64,000 nt of DNA. It comes from JASGCL01 sp965203915 (GTDB lineage: Bacteria; Pseudomonadota; Alphaproteobacteria; JASGCL01). Made by a program: the position numbers and the translations under genes. This document shows positions 32,873 to 41,696 of the stretch, piece by piece (the first letter of the stretch is position 1; the number at the start of each line of letters is the position of its first letter). Location: assembly GCA_965203915.1 (NCBI GenBank), contig OZ241918.1:372001-436000 (forward strand), given 5' to 3'. The notes under the pieces are model-generated. The model searched no databases. It saw nothing but the letters and a program-made list of their open reading frames with translations, and was not told the DNA's origin.

Positions 32873-34726
32873 ATGATATATATGTGCATGTGGGGCAATC
32901 GCCATATTCATTTGGCTTGGGCAAGGTTATCGATATTGTTACTATTATGCGGGGTGCTGGGTAGCGGCGACAGGGCATATGCCGCCTTTAATACCCCGCC
33001 CGCCAATGCCGCGCCCTTGGTGCTAAACGCCAGCGACCAAGCCATATATAAAAAAGCCTTTGCCGCGGTGCGCGACAAGCAATTTGGCGTGGCAAAAAAC
33101 CTTATCCAGACTGTCCAAAATCCCCTGTTGGCACCCGCGGTGTTGGCGCAAATTTATGTTCACCCCGATTACAAAAGCGACATCAACGAATTAACCAGGT
33201 GGTTAGAAAAATACAAAGACCAGGGTATGGCGCGTTACATTTATCAATTAGCCCTGATAAAAAGAGGGTCAAAGAAAAAAATAGTTATTGTCGAACCCGA
33301 AAAGCCAAGCCTGCCATTGGACATGATGGATGAAAAAGCACAAAAAGATTTTTTGGCGCAACAAAATGATAAGGGTTTGGATGCGGGCGAATTCGCCCTG
33401 AGTAGTTTGGAACGCCAAGTGGTTGATTTACGCCGCATGGTTAAACGCGATAAGTTATTCGAAGCCGTCGCCCTGACGCGAAAAAATGTTACCGACGAAA
33501 ATAAACAAAACAATCCAGCCTTGCTGGATAGAATGTTTGCCATCACCATTTCCAGTTTTTATTTTGCGCAACGTTACGATAACGCAAGTGCCCTAGCCCA
33601 AGAAGCGGTGGAGGTATTGAAAGACAAGGCGATAGAAAGCGCCTGGTGGGGCGGGCTTGCCCAATGGCAACAAAGCAATTATCAAGAAGCCGCCAATTTG
33701 TTTGACTTGGCAAGCAAAAGCCGCGACCTGTTTTTGCAATCGGCGGCTTATTTTTGGAAAGGGCGTTGCTTGGCAACGATGGAGAAAGAAGACCTCGCCC
33801 TGAAGGAAGTTGTCAATGCAGCAAAAAATCCAACCACCTTTTATGGTCAGATAGCTTTAAAATATTTGGCACCCAATAACAAATTAAACGACATGGCTGT
33901 TTTTGCTGACAACCCCACGGCCAACCCACGTATTTTATCGCGTTTGGCACAAACCCCCGTTATCGCCCGTGGCTTTGCTTTCCTTAATATCGACGAGCCA
34001 GAATTGGCGATGTTGGAATGGCAATTTATTTTGGACAAATTAAATAGGTCTTACAGCGAAAACCTTCTCGCGGTGGCGGATAATTATCAATTGCAACACA
34101 CGGGGATGAGGTTAGCCATGCATTTAGAAAAAATTTCGGGGCGTTATTACGGTCGCGCCTTGTTCCCTATGATACAGGGGGGTGATAAAAATTTAAAACC
34201 AGACGACGCGGCCTTGGCCCTTGCCGTGGCGCGGCAGGAATCGCATTTTTTTCCCTATGCCATCAGCGGCAGCGGCGCGGTGGGCATGATGCAGATAATG
34301 CCCAAAACGGCAACCATGATAAGCCGTTGGGATGGATTCGAAGACTTAAGGCCCCGATACAATGACAACAAACGCCCTTCAAGATATGATTTGTTGGATC
34401 CAGAATTAAATTTGATAATGGGCACGCGTTATTTGGCGTCGTTGCTGAAGCTAGATGACTTCGATGGTAATTTGATATTTGCCGTGGCGGCCTATAATGG
34501 CGGCCCCAACAATGTTCGCAAATGGGTGAAGAATAAAAAAACCTATCAAAAAGATCCGCTGTTGTTTATCGAATCCATCCCGTTTCGCGAAACGCGGCTT
34601 TATGTTGCGCGGGTCTTGGCAAATTATTGGGTATATAGTAGCATGTTACAAATTGCCCCCAGCACCCTGACCGACGTGGTTAACAACCGTTGGCCTATCA
34701 AATTTGTTGGCGAGTATAATATATAA
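32873..34726 (+). CDS. Soluble lytic murein transglycosylase (Slt70-like)
   Basis: The start is taken at ATG 32873, 25 bp after atpC; the open frame extends back into atpC in another phase. ATGs at 32882 and 32888 are also possible. This gives about 617 aa. A signal peptide (WARLSILLLLCGVLGSGDRAYA) is followed by a long alpha-helical superhelix and a C-terminal Slt domain. The catalytic Glu lies in ALAVARQESHFFPYAISGSG, with GMMQIMPKTA and FAVAAYNGGPNNV. It cleaves peptidoglycan glycan strands in the periplasm, leaving 1,6-anhydro-MurNAc ends. It is followed by moaB after 8 bp. Confidence 0.9.
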   Translation: MIYMCMWGNRHIHLAWARLSILLLLCGVLGSGDRAYAAFNTPPANAAPLVLNASDQAIYKKAFAAVRDKQFGVAKNLIQTVQNPLLAPAVLAQIYVHPDYKSDINELTRWLEKYKDQGMARYIYQLALIKRGSKKKIVIVEPEKPSLPLDMMDEKAQKDFLAQQNDKGLDAGEFALSSLERQVVDLRRMVKRDKLFEAVALTRKNVTDENKQNNPALLDRMFAITISSFYFAQRYDNASALAQEAVEVLKDKAIESAWWGGLAQWQQSNYQEAANLFDLASKSRDLFLQSAAYFWKGRCLATMEKEDLALKEVVNAAKNPTTFYGQIALKYLAPNNKLNDMAVFADNPTANPRILSRLAQTPVIARGFAFLNIDEPELAMLEWQFILDKLNRSYSENLLAVADNYQLQHTGMRLAMHLEKISGRYYGRALFPMIQGGDKNLKPDDAALALAVARQESHFFPYAISGSGAVGMMQIMPKTATMISRWDGFEDLRPRYNDNKRPSRYDLLDPELNLIMGTRYLASLLKLDDFDGNLIFAVAAYNGGPNNVRKWVKNKKTYQKDPLLFIESIPFRETRLYVARVLANYWVYSSMLQIAPSTLTDVVNNRWPIKFVGEYNI

Positions 34727-34734
34727 CATGAAAC

Positions 34735-35265
34735 ATGCCGCTTGATAACACCCGCCCCTTCCTGCCCCTGGCGATAACCGTCATCACCCTGTCGGACACG
34801 CGCGATGCCAAAACTGATAAATCAGGCGATATATTGGTTGAATTAATAACCGCGGCGGGGCACCATATTCATGACCGCCAATTGTTGCAAGATTCGCAAA
34901 GCGACATCATCACGGCGTTGGAAAAAATTCACCATGAAAAAAAATCACCCGTGGTTATTTTAACGGGCGGCACGGGCATTACCGCGCGCGATATAACACC
35001 CGAAGCCTTGCAAGTATTTTCCAAAAAACATGACGGGAAAGAAATTGTGGGTTTTGGCGAATTATTTAGGCAATTATCCTATGAAAAAATTGGCACCTCA
35101 ACCATGCAATCACGTGCCGTGGCTTATGTCGCGGGTGGGCTTTTGTTGTTTGCCTTGCCTGGTTCGCCATCGGCGGTGCGCGATGCTTGGCAAATGTTAT
35201 TGTTAAGCCAATTGGACAATCGTCATCGCCCCTGCAATTTTGTTGAATTGCTCCACAGGATATAA
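34735..35265 (+). CDS. moaB: Molybdenum cofactor biosynthesis protein MoaB
   Basis: 176 aa, full length. ITVITLSDTRDAKTDKSGDI starts the MoCF-binding fold, and the signature is ILTGGTGITARDITPEAL, followed by GFGELFRQLSYEKIGTSTMQSRA and LFALPGSPSAVRDAW. MoaB/MogA-type proteins adenylylate molybdopterin before MoeA inserts molybdate; some MoaB proteins are inactive in this step, which cannot be judged here. It is the end of the plus-strand run from atpD, convergent with cobU. Confidence 0.92.
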   Translation: MPLDNTRPFLPLAITVITLSDTRDAKTDKSGDILVELITAAGHHIHDRQLLQDSQSDIITALEKIHHEKKSPVVILTGGTGITARDITPEALQVFSKKHDGKEIVGFGELFRQLSYEKIGTSTMQSRAVAYVAGGLLLFALPGSPSAVRDAWQMLLLSQLDNRHRPCNFVELLHRI

Positions 35266-35293
35266 GGCAGGATATAAGACAGGATATAATTCC

Positions 35294-35815
35294 TTACTTA
35301 ACCTTTAACGGCAACCCCGACACCATCAATTCCACATGGTTTGCAATTTTGGCTATCTGTTGATGCAGTAGCCCCAGGGCTTGGCAAAAATCACGGGTTT
35401 CCTTGTCGCCGCTGACGGGTGAAAAATTTATTTCATCGCTGACGATGATAATTTTTTTGGCGGGGCTGGTTTGTAATGCCGTCAACAATGCGCCGCTGGA
35501 TTGTTGAACAGATTGCTTGTCATAAATAATATTAAACAACCACAGGGCAAGGCTGTCGACCATCACCACGCCGTGAATTTTTTTTATGGTTTCGGGTACA
35601 TGCAATCCATCCTCGACCGTTTGCCAATTTTTTTGCCGTGCCGCCCGTTCGGCAACATGAAGCAAGGATTTTTTTTTCATCTCATTATCGGCAATGATAG
35701 CCGTGGCGAGGTAGGTTAACCCATCCCCCGCTTGGGCATATTGTTCGGCGATGGTTAAGCCGTAGGCCGTTTTGCCCGAAGATTGCCCGCCCAAGATAAA
35801 ATGAATATCAGCCAT
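35294..35815 (-). CDS. cobU: Adenosylcobinamide kinase / guanylyltransferase (CobU/CobP)
   Basis: 173 aa. The P-loop is GGQSSGKTAYGL; family members usually have GGxRSGKS. The region ADNEMKKKSLLHVAERAARQKNW contains the His that carries GMP in CobU. The usual VTNEVG motif is replaced by VSDEINFSPV, followed by a recognisable SGDKETRDFCQALGLLHQQIA and the end SGLPLKVK. It phosphorylates adenosylcobinamide and then adds GMP in cobalamin assembly or salvage. No other cob gene and no cobalamin riboswitch are seen in the window, which suits salvage. Convergent with moaB. Confidence 0.82.
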   Translation of the reverse strand: MADIHFILGGQSSGKTAYGLTIAEQYAQAGDGLTYLATAIIADNEMKKKSLLHVAERAARQKNWQTVEDGLHVPETIKKIHGVVMVDSLALWLFNIIYDKQSVQQSSGALLTALQTSPAKKIIIVSDEINFSPVSGDKETRDFCQALGLLHQQIAKIANHVELMVSGLPLKVK

Positions 35816-35937
35816 GTGGTTTAATGTCTTTATAAGGCCCTTGATAAAGATTGTATATTTGTTGCAAATACCTTAATGTAGCCCTTGATAAATTTCAACC
35901 TAATATAAACCCCTATAAAATAAAGGAAAAAACCCCC

Positions 35938-36528
35938 ATGCCACAATTATCCACCGAAGGCCAAAAATTATTATTTACTGAGGCTCGCACCTATCACGGC
36001 TGGCAAAGCAAGCCCGTTGATAAAAAATTATTACAAGAAATTTATGAATTGATGAAATGGGCACCCACGTCGTTGAATTCTCAACCTATTCATATTACCT
36101 TTCTTACCACCAACGCTGCCAAAGAAAAATTGCTGGCATGTTTGATGCCAGGCAATGTGGACCATACCCGCGCCGCGCCCGTCACCGCCATTCTTTCTTA
36201 TGACACAAAATTCTTCGAACATTTGCCAAAAAATTTTCCTGCTGCCCCCGCTATGAAGGAAGTTTTTAGCAACAACGCCGCGGCGGCCGAAGCCACCGCC
36301 TTTCGCAACAGTTCCATTCAGGGCGGGTATTTTATCTTGGCGGCGCGCGCCCTGGGGCTGGATGCCTGCGGCATGTCGGGCTTTGATAATGGCAAAGTGG
36401 ATAAAGAATTTTTTGCCGACGGGCGTTTCAAAACCAATTTTTTATGCAACCTTGGTTATGGCGACGCCAGCAAACTATACCCGCGCGGCCCCCGCCACGA
36501 TTTTGATGAATCTTGTGAAATAATATAA
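35938..36528 (+). CDS. Nitroreductase family protein, RutE/HadB type (malonic semialdehyde reductase-like)
   Basis: The start at ATG 35938 has AAGGA before it and gives 196 aa, the same length as E. coli RutE. Typical features are FTEARTYHGWQSKPVDKKLL, KWAPTSLNSQPIHITFL, LACLMPGNVDHTRAAPVTAI, and the flavin-binding end GMSGFDNGKVDKEFF with CNLGYGD. The family uses FMN and NADPH to reduce malonic semialdehyde or related small carbonyls. No rut operon is nearby, so the physiological substrate is open. Followed by a nucleotidyltransferase gene after 19 bp. Confidence 0.85.
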   Translation: MPQLSTEGQKLLFTEARTYHGWQSKPVDKKLLQEIYELMKWAPTSLNSQPIHITFLTTNAAKEKLLACLMPGNVDHTRAAPVTAILSYDTKFFEHLPKNFPAAPAMKEVFSNNAAAAEATAFRNSSIQGGYFILAARALGLDACGMSGFDNGKVDKEFFADGRFKTNFLCNLGYGDASKLYPRGPRHDFDESCEII

Positions 36529-36547
36529 ATTGTAGAAGGCTCTTCAT

Positions 36548-37300
36548 TTGTCCTCCTTAACCACCGCTATTATTTTGGCGGCGGGGTTTGGCAAAAGATT
36601 AAAACCCCTGACCGACCATACGCCCAAACCCTTGGTGCGGGTGGCGGGGCAACCGACCCTGGGGCGGTTGTTGCAAGCATGTAAAAATCAGCCTATCCAG
36701 CAGGTGATCATCAACAGCCATCATTTACCCATGGAAATTGATTCTTACATGAAAAATGAAGGGGAAAAAATCCTTGGCAATATTCATTACCGTATTGTTT
36801 ACGAACCCGAAATTTTAGAAACGGGCGGGGGGGTTAAAAATATTTTGCCGCTGCTTGGCGACAAACCATTTTTTGTCATGAATGGCGATAGTTTTTGGCA
36901 AGATGACGACCTGTTACCTCGCCTCGCCAAGGGATTCGATGAAAAAAAAATGGCGGGATTGTTGGCACTTGCCAGCCATGACCAAGTGGTCGCTACCAGC
37001 ATCGACCATGGCGATTTTGCGCCCCATGCCCTGCTGGCGCGGGATGATGCAACCGCCGCGCCGACTTTCCCCTTGCAACGCGATAGGGGGGATGGCTCGC
37101 TGATATTCTGCGGCGTTCAGGTTCTTACCGCTGGTTTGTTCGATGGGATGGAGGATGATTTCTTTTCACTCAATAAAATTTATGACAAGGCCTTGGCGCA
37201 GCAACGGTTGCATGGTTTAACAACAGACGGACGATTTTTTACCGTGGGCACGGTGGCGGATATTGCCCTGGCTGAAAATATGTTGGAAAATAATTCTTAA
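36548..37300 (+). CDS. Sugar-1-phosphate nucleotidyltransferase, MurU-like
   Basis: 250 aa starting at TTG 36548, with AGAAGG eight bases upstream; no better ATG is available before the conserved start. The signature is AIILAAGFGKRLKPLTDHTPK with PLVRVAGQPTLGRLL, then INSHHLPMEI, ILETGGGVKNILPLL and VMNGDSFW. It is closest in style to MurU, which makes UDP-MurNAc from MurNAc-1-phosphate in cell-wall recycling. The partner kinase gene amgK is not adjacent, so another sugar is possible. It is convergent with pgk, with only 6 bp between. Confidence 0.8.
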   Translation: MSSLTTAIILAAGFGKRLKPLTDHTPKPLVRVAGQPTLGRLLQACKNQPIQQVIINSHHLPMEIDSYMKNEGEKILGNIHYRIVYEPEILETGGGVKNILPLLGDKPFFVMNGDSFWQDDDLLPRLAKGFDEKKMAGLLALASHDQVVATSIDHGDFAPHALLARDDATAAPTFPLQRDRGDGSLIFCGVQVLTAGLFDGMEDDFFSLNKIYDKALAQQRLHGLTTDGRFFTVGTVADIALAENMLENNS

Positions 37301-37306
37301 CAATAT

Positions 37307-38497
37307 TTATTTGCTTAGTTCCAGCGCGGCAATGCCAGGAAGTTTTTTTCCTTCCAGCCATTCCAAAAACGCGCCGCCCGCGGTTGATAAATAAGTTAGG
37401 TCGTTTTCTATGCCCGCATGGTGCATGGCGGCCGCGGTGTCGCCCCCGCCCGCGACCGAAATTAATTTTTTCTGGCGGGTTAGGGCCGCCGCGGCGCGCG
37501 CAACCTGAACCGTGCCCTGGTCAAATGGGGGAATTTCAAACGCCCCCAAAGGTCCGTTCCACAATATGGTTTTTACCTGTTGCAGGGTCGCAATGTTGGC
37601 GGCGATGGTTTTTTCGCCGATATCCAATATCATGTCATCATCGGTCAATGGCTCGCCAATATTTTTGGTTTTGGTGTTGGCACCGATGGACAATTTGTTG
37701 GCCACCACCACATCGACAGGCAAATGCAATTGGCAACCATGCTTCTTCGCCTCGCTCATGATCTTTTGTGCGGTGGGCATTTGTTCATCCTCCACCAGTG
37801 ATTTTCCCACCGCGAAGCCTTGGGCTTTTAAAAAACTATTCGCCATCGCGCCGCCAATAATCAAATGTTGAAGGCGTGGTAATAAAAATTCTAAGATAGA
37901 TATTTTGCTAGAAATTTTTGCCCCGCCCACGATGCCCAGCACGGGTTTTTGGGGTGCGACCAAAACCTGTTCCAGCGCGGCAACCTCCGCCAGCAAAGAC
38001 GGCCCCGCGAAAGACGGCAAAAATTGGCTGATGCCATCAACCGACGCATGTTTGCGGTGGCTCACCGAAAAGGCATCGTTGATATAGACCTCGCCCAACC
38101 GCGCCAAACTTTCGGCGAAACCTTTATCATTGTCTTCTTCGCCGTTATGAAAGCGCAGGTTTTCGGCAAGGAAAATCCTGGTTTTGCTGTTTTTTATCGT
38201 TTGTAATATTTCGTTCCCGATGCAGTCAGGCAAAAAAACAACTTTTTCTTCAAGGAGTTCGCCCATTTTTTGCGCGATGGGTTCCAAACTATATTTCATG
38301 TTTCTTTCGCCATCTGGCCGACCAAGGTGCGACAGAACAACAATCTTTGCCGCCCCTTCCTCTAACCAAGTTTTTACCGACGGCAAAAACCTGACCAAAC
38401 GCGTGGTGTCGGTAATAGCCCCATCCTTGATAGGCAGGTTAAGGTCGGCGCGCACGACCAATGTTTTTTGTTGATAATTTTTTGCAAGTGATAACAT
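37307..38497 (-). CDS. pgk: Phosphoglycerate kinase
   Basis: 396 aa, full length. The N-terminal domain has TLVVRADLNLPIKDGAITDT, VVLSHLGRPDGE, NLRFHNGEEDND and NDAFSVSHRKHAS. The C-terminal nucleotide-binding domain has LGIVGGAKISSKI, LIIGGAMANSFL, TILWNGPLGAFE, GGGDTAAA and TAGGAFLEWLEG. It transfers phosphate between 1,3-bisphosphoglycerate and ADP. No gap or other glycolytic gene is adjacent. Divergent from the antiporter gene (76 bp between starts). Confidence 0.96.
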   Translation of the reverse strand: MLSLAKNYQQKTLVVRADLNLPIKDGAITDTTRLVRFLPSVKTWLEEGAAKIVVLSHLGRPDGERNMKYSLEPIAQKMGELLEEKVVFLPDCIGNEILQTIKNSKTRIFLAENLRFHNGEEDNDKGFAESLARLGEVYINDAFSVSHRKHASVDGISQFLPSFAGPSLLAEVAALEQVLVAPQKPVLGIVGGAKISSKISILEFLLPRLQHLIIGGAMANSFLKAQGFAVGKSLVEDEQMPTAQKIMSEAKKHGCQLHLPVDVVVANKLSIGANTKTKNIGEPLTDDDMILDIGEKTIAANIATLQQVKTILWNGPLGAFEIPPFDQGTVQVARAAAALTRQKKLISVAGGGDTAAAMHHAGIENDLTYLSTAGGAFLEWLEGKKLPGIAALELSK

Positions 38498-38573
38498 AAA
38501 TGTGGTATGATTTTTTTACATAACAATTTTACTATAAAAAAACAAGTTGCGCGGGTCATAACCTTCCATCTTC

Positions 38574-39899
38574 ATGCTCGATTATTTCCTTCATAACCCC
38601 AATGCTATTTTGCTTTTGCCGTTTGTCGGTTTGTTGCTGTGTTTGGCCTTGGCGCCATTATTTTTTAAAGATGTCTGGGATAAACATTTTGATAAAATAA
38701 CCCTGTTCTGGATCTTGTTGGTTTTTGTGCCGTTGGTATTTATTTTGGGCTGGGATGAAGCCTTGGTGGCGGTGTTGCATATGGCATTTTATGAATACCT
38801 GCCCTTTGTTATTTTGTTGGTGACTTTATTTGTTATTTCGGGCGGCATCACCATCCAAGGATATTTCGACGGCACGCCCGCCAAAAATTTGCAATTGCTG
38901 TTGTTGGGCACGGTGTTGGCCAGCGTCATGGGCACCATGGGTGCGGCGATGTTGTTGATAAGGCCGCTGTTGAGGATAGCCAGGGAGCGTAAACATCAAT
39001 CGCACCTTGTGCTATTTTTTATTATTTTGGTGGGGAACATTGGCGGGGCATTGACACCCTTGGGCGACCCGCCGTTGTTTTTGGGCTTCCTGCAGGGGGT
39101 GGATTTTTTCTGGACATTGCAAAACCTATGGACGCCGTGGTTGGTGGCGGTTTCGATTCTTTCCGTGGTTTTTTATGCGCTTGATAGTTATTGGTGGCGC
39201 GTAGAAAAGGGCGTGGCACTAAAGCCGCAAAAATTACAAATCAAGGGCATCCATAATTTTTTATTTTTAGGGTTGGTGATTGCAAATTTATTGTTGACCG
39301 CGGTGTGGCAAAACAATGAAGTGGTAGAATTCTTTGGGGTCGAGGTTGCCATGAAATCGCTCATTCGCGATGGAATATTTTTGTTGTTGGCTTTCTTTTC
39401 TTATCGCACCACGTCAAAAACAAATTACCAAGAAAATAATTTTAATTTTGCGCCGCCGCGCGAAATGGCCATTTTATTCTTTGGCATTTTTATGACGCTT
39501 ATCCCCGTTATGGATTTCTTATCGGGGGAGGGGGGGCAGATGGTAAGGCACGACCTGTTGGCGGCGTCAGAATTGCCAAGCCCCGTTTTGTATTTTTGGC
39601 TGACGGGAATTTTTTCCACCATGCTTGATAATGCCCCGACCTATTTGGTGTTTTTTAAATTGGCGAATGGGCAAGCCAGTGATTTAATGGCCAACCAACC
39701 AACTTTGTTGATGGCTATTTCGCTGGGCGCGGTTTTTATGGGCGCGAACAGTTATATCGGCAACGCCCCCAATTTTATGATTAAGACAATCGCCGACCAA
39801 CAAAAAATTAAAACATTGCATTTTTTTGCTTATATTTTTTATTCGTTGATTGTTTTGTTACCAATTTATTTTCTTATTCAATATTTATTTTTACAATAA
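38574..39899 (+). CDS. Sodium:proton antiporter, NhaD/CitMHS_2 type
   Basis: 441 aa with about 11-12 predicted membrane segments. Family features are LVTLFVISGGITIQGYFDGT, GNIGGALTPLGDPPLFLGFL and TGIFSTMLDNAPTYLVFF, with the LDNAPTY and GDPP motifs typical of the NhaD / ion-transporter superfamily, then GANSYIGNAPNFMIK. It likely exchanges sodium for protons in the inner membrane, although related proteins carry carboxylates. Possibly co-transcribed with the DUF192 gene 17 bp later. Confidence 0.85.
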   Translation: MLDYFLHNPNAILLLPFVGLLLCLALAPLFFKDVWDKHFDKITLFWILLVFVPLVFILGWDEALVAVLHMAFYEYLPFVILLVTLFVISGGITIQGYFDGTPAKNLQLLLLGTVLASVMGTMGAAMLLIRPLLRIARERKHQSHLVLFFIILVGNIGGALTPLGDPPLFLGFLQGVDFFWTLQNLWTPWLVAVSILSVVFYALDSYWWRVEKGVALKPQKLQIKGIHNFLFLGLVIANLLLTAVWQNNEVVEFFGVEVAMKSLIRDGIFLLLAFFSYRTTSKTNYQENNFNFAPPREMAILFFGIFMTLIPVMDFLSGEGGQMVRHDLLAASELPSPVLYFWLTGIFSTMLDNAPTYLVFFKLANGQASDLMANQPTLLMAISLGAVFMGANSYIGNAPNFMIKTIADQQKIKTLHFFAYIFYSLIVLLPIYFLIQYLFLQ

Positions 39900-39916
39900 C
39901 TTAAGAATATATTTTT

Positions 39917-40405
39917 ATGAAATTATTATTGAGGAGTGGGTTGGTTTTTTTAATCTTGGCTTGGGGAGGTCAAACGATGAGCAACATGGCTTGGGCAGGG
40001 CAGGGGAGTAGCAAGATGGCGCAAGCGGGAGATAATATAAAGATTAGGTTTTTTGATAAAAATTCACAGGTCGAAAAAATATCGTTGTGGGTGGAATATG
40101 CCGCCGACGAAGCAACCCGCGACCAGGGATTGATGTTCAGAACAAATTTGCCCGAGCGTGGCGGTATGTTATTTTTTTTCGATAGACCGCAGATAGTTAC
40201 CATGTGGATGAAAAATACCGTTCTGCCGCTTGATATGATATTTGTTGGCGCGGATGGTCGGGTTAAGCGCATTGCGCGTCATACCGTTCCCTACAGCGAA
40301 GCTATCATCAGTTCGGGCGCGCCCGTAAAATGGGTGTTAGAAATTTTGGCAGGTCAAGCCAAACAATATGGCATAACGGTGGGCGATAAAATGGTTATCG
40401 ACTAA
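39917..40405 (+). CDS. Exported DUF192 family protein
   Basis: 162 aa. A signal peptide (KLLLRSGLVFLILAWGG..., cleavage near MAWA) precedes a complete DUF192 domain: EATRDQGLMFRTNLPERGGM, LFFFDRPQIVTMWMKNTVLP, LDMIFVGADGRV, and SSGAPVKWVLEILAGQAKQY. The family is widespread, periplasmic and of unknown function. The ATG follows the antiporter gene by 17 bp. Convergent with the GNAT gene 12 bp later. Confidence 0.88.
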   Translation: MKLLLRSGLVFLILAWGGQTMSNMAWAGQGSSKMAQAGDNIKIRFFDKNSQVEKISLWVEYAADEATRDQGLMFRTNLPERGGMLFFFDRPQIVTMWMKNTVLPLDMIFVGADGRVKRIARHTVPYSEAIISSGAPVKWVLEILAGQAKQYGITVGDKMVID

Positions 40406-40417
40406 TGGGTTATAACA

Positions 40418-40924
40418 TTATAACATCATGGTCATCGATTTGCCCGTGGTGCTAAAACCAGCGCGTTGAAAAAACTGCTCCGCCGTCATCGAATCACCGC
40501 GGGTGGGAACAATGACTTCCAACCTTGTCCAATTATTTTTCTTGGCATGGTCTTTGATAAAATCCATCAAGGCTTGACCAATACCTTTCGACCTTGCCTC
40601 GGGCGAAACATAAACCCCCATAACTTGTCCATAACGTCCCTTGGAACGAAGCGAAACCCCCTCCGCCACGGTGATAACACCAACCGCTTGATTATCTTCG
40701 CTATAGGCTAAGATAGCTTGATAACGACCGTCGCTAAGCAAATATTCGGTGGTTTGCTGAATTTCTTCGGGGCGCGGCAAGTCGGCGGGGAAAAACGATT
40801 CGCGTAATAATTTATCAATAAGCAGGGCGACCAAATCCGCATCGCCAGGCTCCGCCAGTTCTATGGTGTAATGGTTACGCAGACGAAGAGCGTCCCAAAA
40901 GGAGGGTGATTTGTTTATTGCCAT
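40418..40924 (-). CDS. GNAT family N-acetyltransferase
   Basis: 168 aa. The acetyl-CoA-binding motif is MGVYVSPEARSKGIGQALMD (Arg/Gly-rich loop ARSKGIGQ), then FIKDHAKKNNWTRLEVIVPT and the C-terminal FFQRAGFSTTGKSMTML, a normal GNAT fold. Substrate unknown. Its ATG overlaps the last 10 bases of moaE, so it is translated as the last gene of the moeA-moaD-moaE run, though nothing else ties it to molybdopterin. Confidence 0.88.
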   Translation of the reverse strand: MAINKSPSFWDALRLRNHYTIELAEPGDADLVALLIDKLLRESFFPADLPRPEEIQQTTEYLLSDGRYQAILAYSEDNQAVGVITVAEGVSLRSKGRYGQVMGVYVSPEARSKGIGQALMDFIKDHAKKNNWTRLEVIVPTRGDSMTAEQFFQRAGFSTTGKSMTMML

Positions 40925-41388
40925 TTTTTTGCAGCATCAATGTCAGCAGGTTTTTGTTCGGGCCAATGGGATTGATGATTCTCGGTCATGATTTCTTCTT
41001 TCCAAAATGGTGCTTCGGCTTTCAAATAATCCATTATCATTTCCGCGGCCTGGAAAGAATCGGCGCGGTGCGCCGCCGCCACCCCAACCACCACAATATG
41101 ATCGCGCGGTGCAATGTCGCCCACGCGGTGCACCACCATGACCTTGTGCAATAAAAATTTTTTCCGCGCCGCGGCGATGATATGGCTTATGGTTTGCTCG
41201 GTCATTTTGTCATAATATTCTATCGTCATTTTTTTTATTGCGCCTTGCTGGTTGTGGCCGCGCATGACCCCCGTAAAAACCACCACCGCGCCAACCCCGC
41301 CGCCCTCATCATCCAAGAAATCATAAACTTCCTTGTAAAATATCGCGGGGTTTATTTTTTCCGCTTGGATAATAATTTTGTCTTTCAT
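40915..41388 (-). CDS. moaE: Molybdopterin synthase catalytic subunit
   Basis: 157 aa. Features: GAVVVFTGVMRGHNQ, HRVGDIAPRDHIVVVGVAAA, HRADSFQAAEMIMDYLKAEA and PFWKEE, which include the lysines and Arg expected at the active site. With MoaD it converts precursor Z (cPMP) to molybdopterin by adding two sulfurs. The gene is 20 bp downstream of moaD in the order moeA-moaD-moaE. moaA and moaC are not in the window. Confidence 0.95.
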   Translation of the reverse strand: MKDKIIIQAEKINPAIFYKEVYDFLDDEGGGVGAVVVFTGVMRGHNQQGAIKKMTIEYYDKMTEQTISHIIAAARKKFLLHKVMVVHRVGDIAPRDHIVVVGVAAAHRADSFQAAEMIMDYLKAEAPFWKEEIMTENHQSHWPEQKPADIDAAKKWQ

Positions 41389-41408
41389 TTTTTTTATGAC
41401 TGCCTTTT

Positions 41409-41675
41409 TTAGCCGCCTGTGACGGGTGGGAATATCGCAACCTCATCCCCATTTTTGATGATGTGATTGGGGTTGGCAAATTGTTGATTCAGGGCATAGC
41501 GCAATAAGGATTGATTGCTTTGCAATAATTCGTAAGCCCCGCCACGGTGATAAAGCATGGTCAGCAGGTCGGACAGGGCATAGGGTTGCTTGGTGTTTTC
41601 GGGCAAGGTTATGGTTTCGCGCTCCTTCTGCAATTTTTCGCGCACCCAAGCAAAATAACGTAAGGTGATAACCAT
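41409..41675 (-). CDS. moaD: Molybdopterin synthase sulfur-carrier subunit
   Basis: 88 aa with the ubiquitin-like beta-grasp fold (ITLRYFAWVREKLQKERETI, KNGDEVAIFPPVTGG). It ends in the required Gly-Gly, the site that becomes a thiocarboxylate. It lies between moeA (21 bp) and moaE (20 bp). Confidence 0.95.
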   Translation of the reverse strand: MVITLRYFAWVREKLQKERETITLPENTKQPYALSDLLTMLYHRGGAYELLQSNQSLLRYALNQQFANPNHIIKNGDEVAIFPPVTGG

Positions 41676-41696
41676 TTTTTTGTTAGATAATATTTT

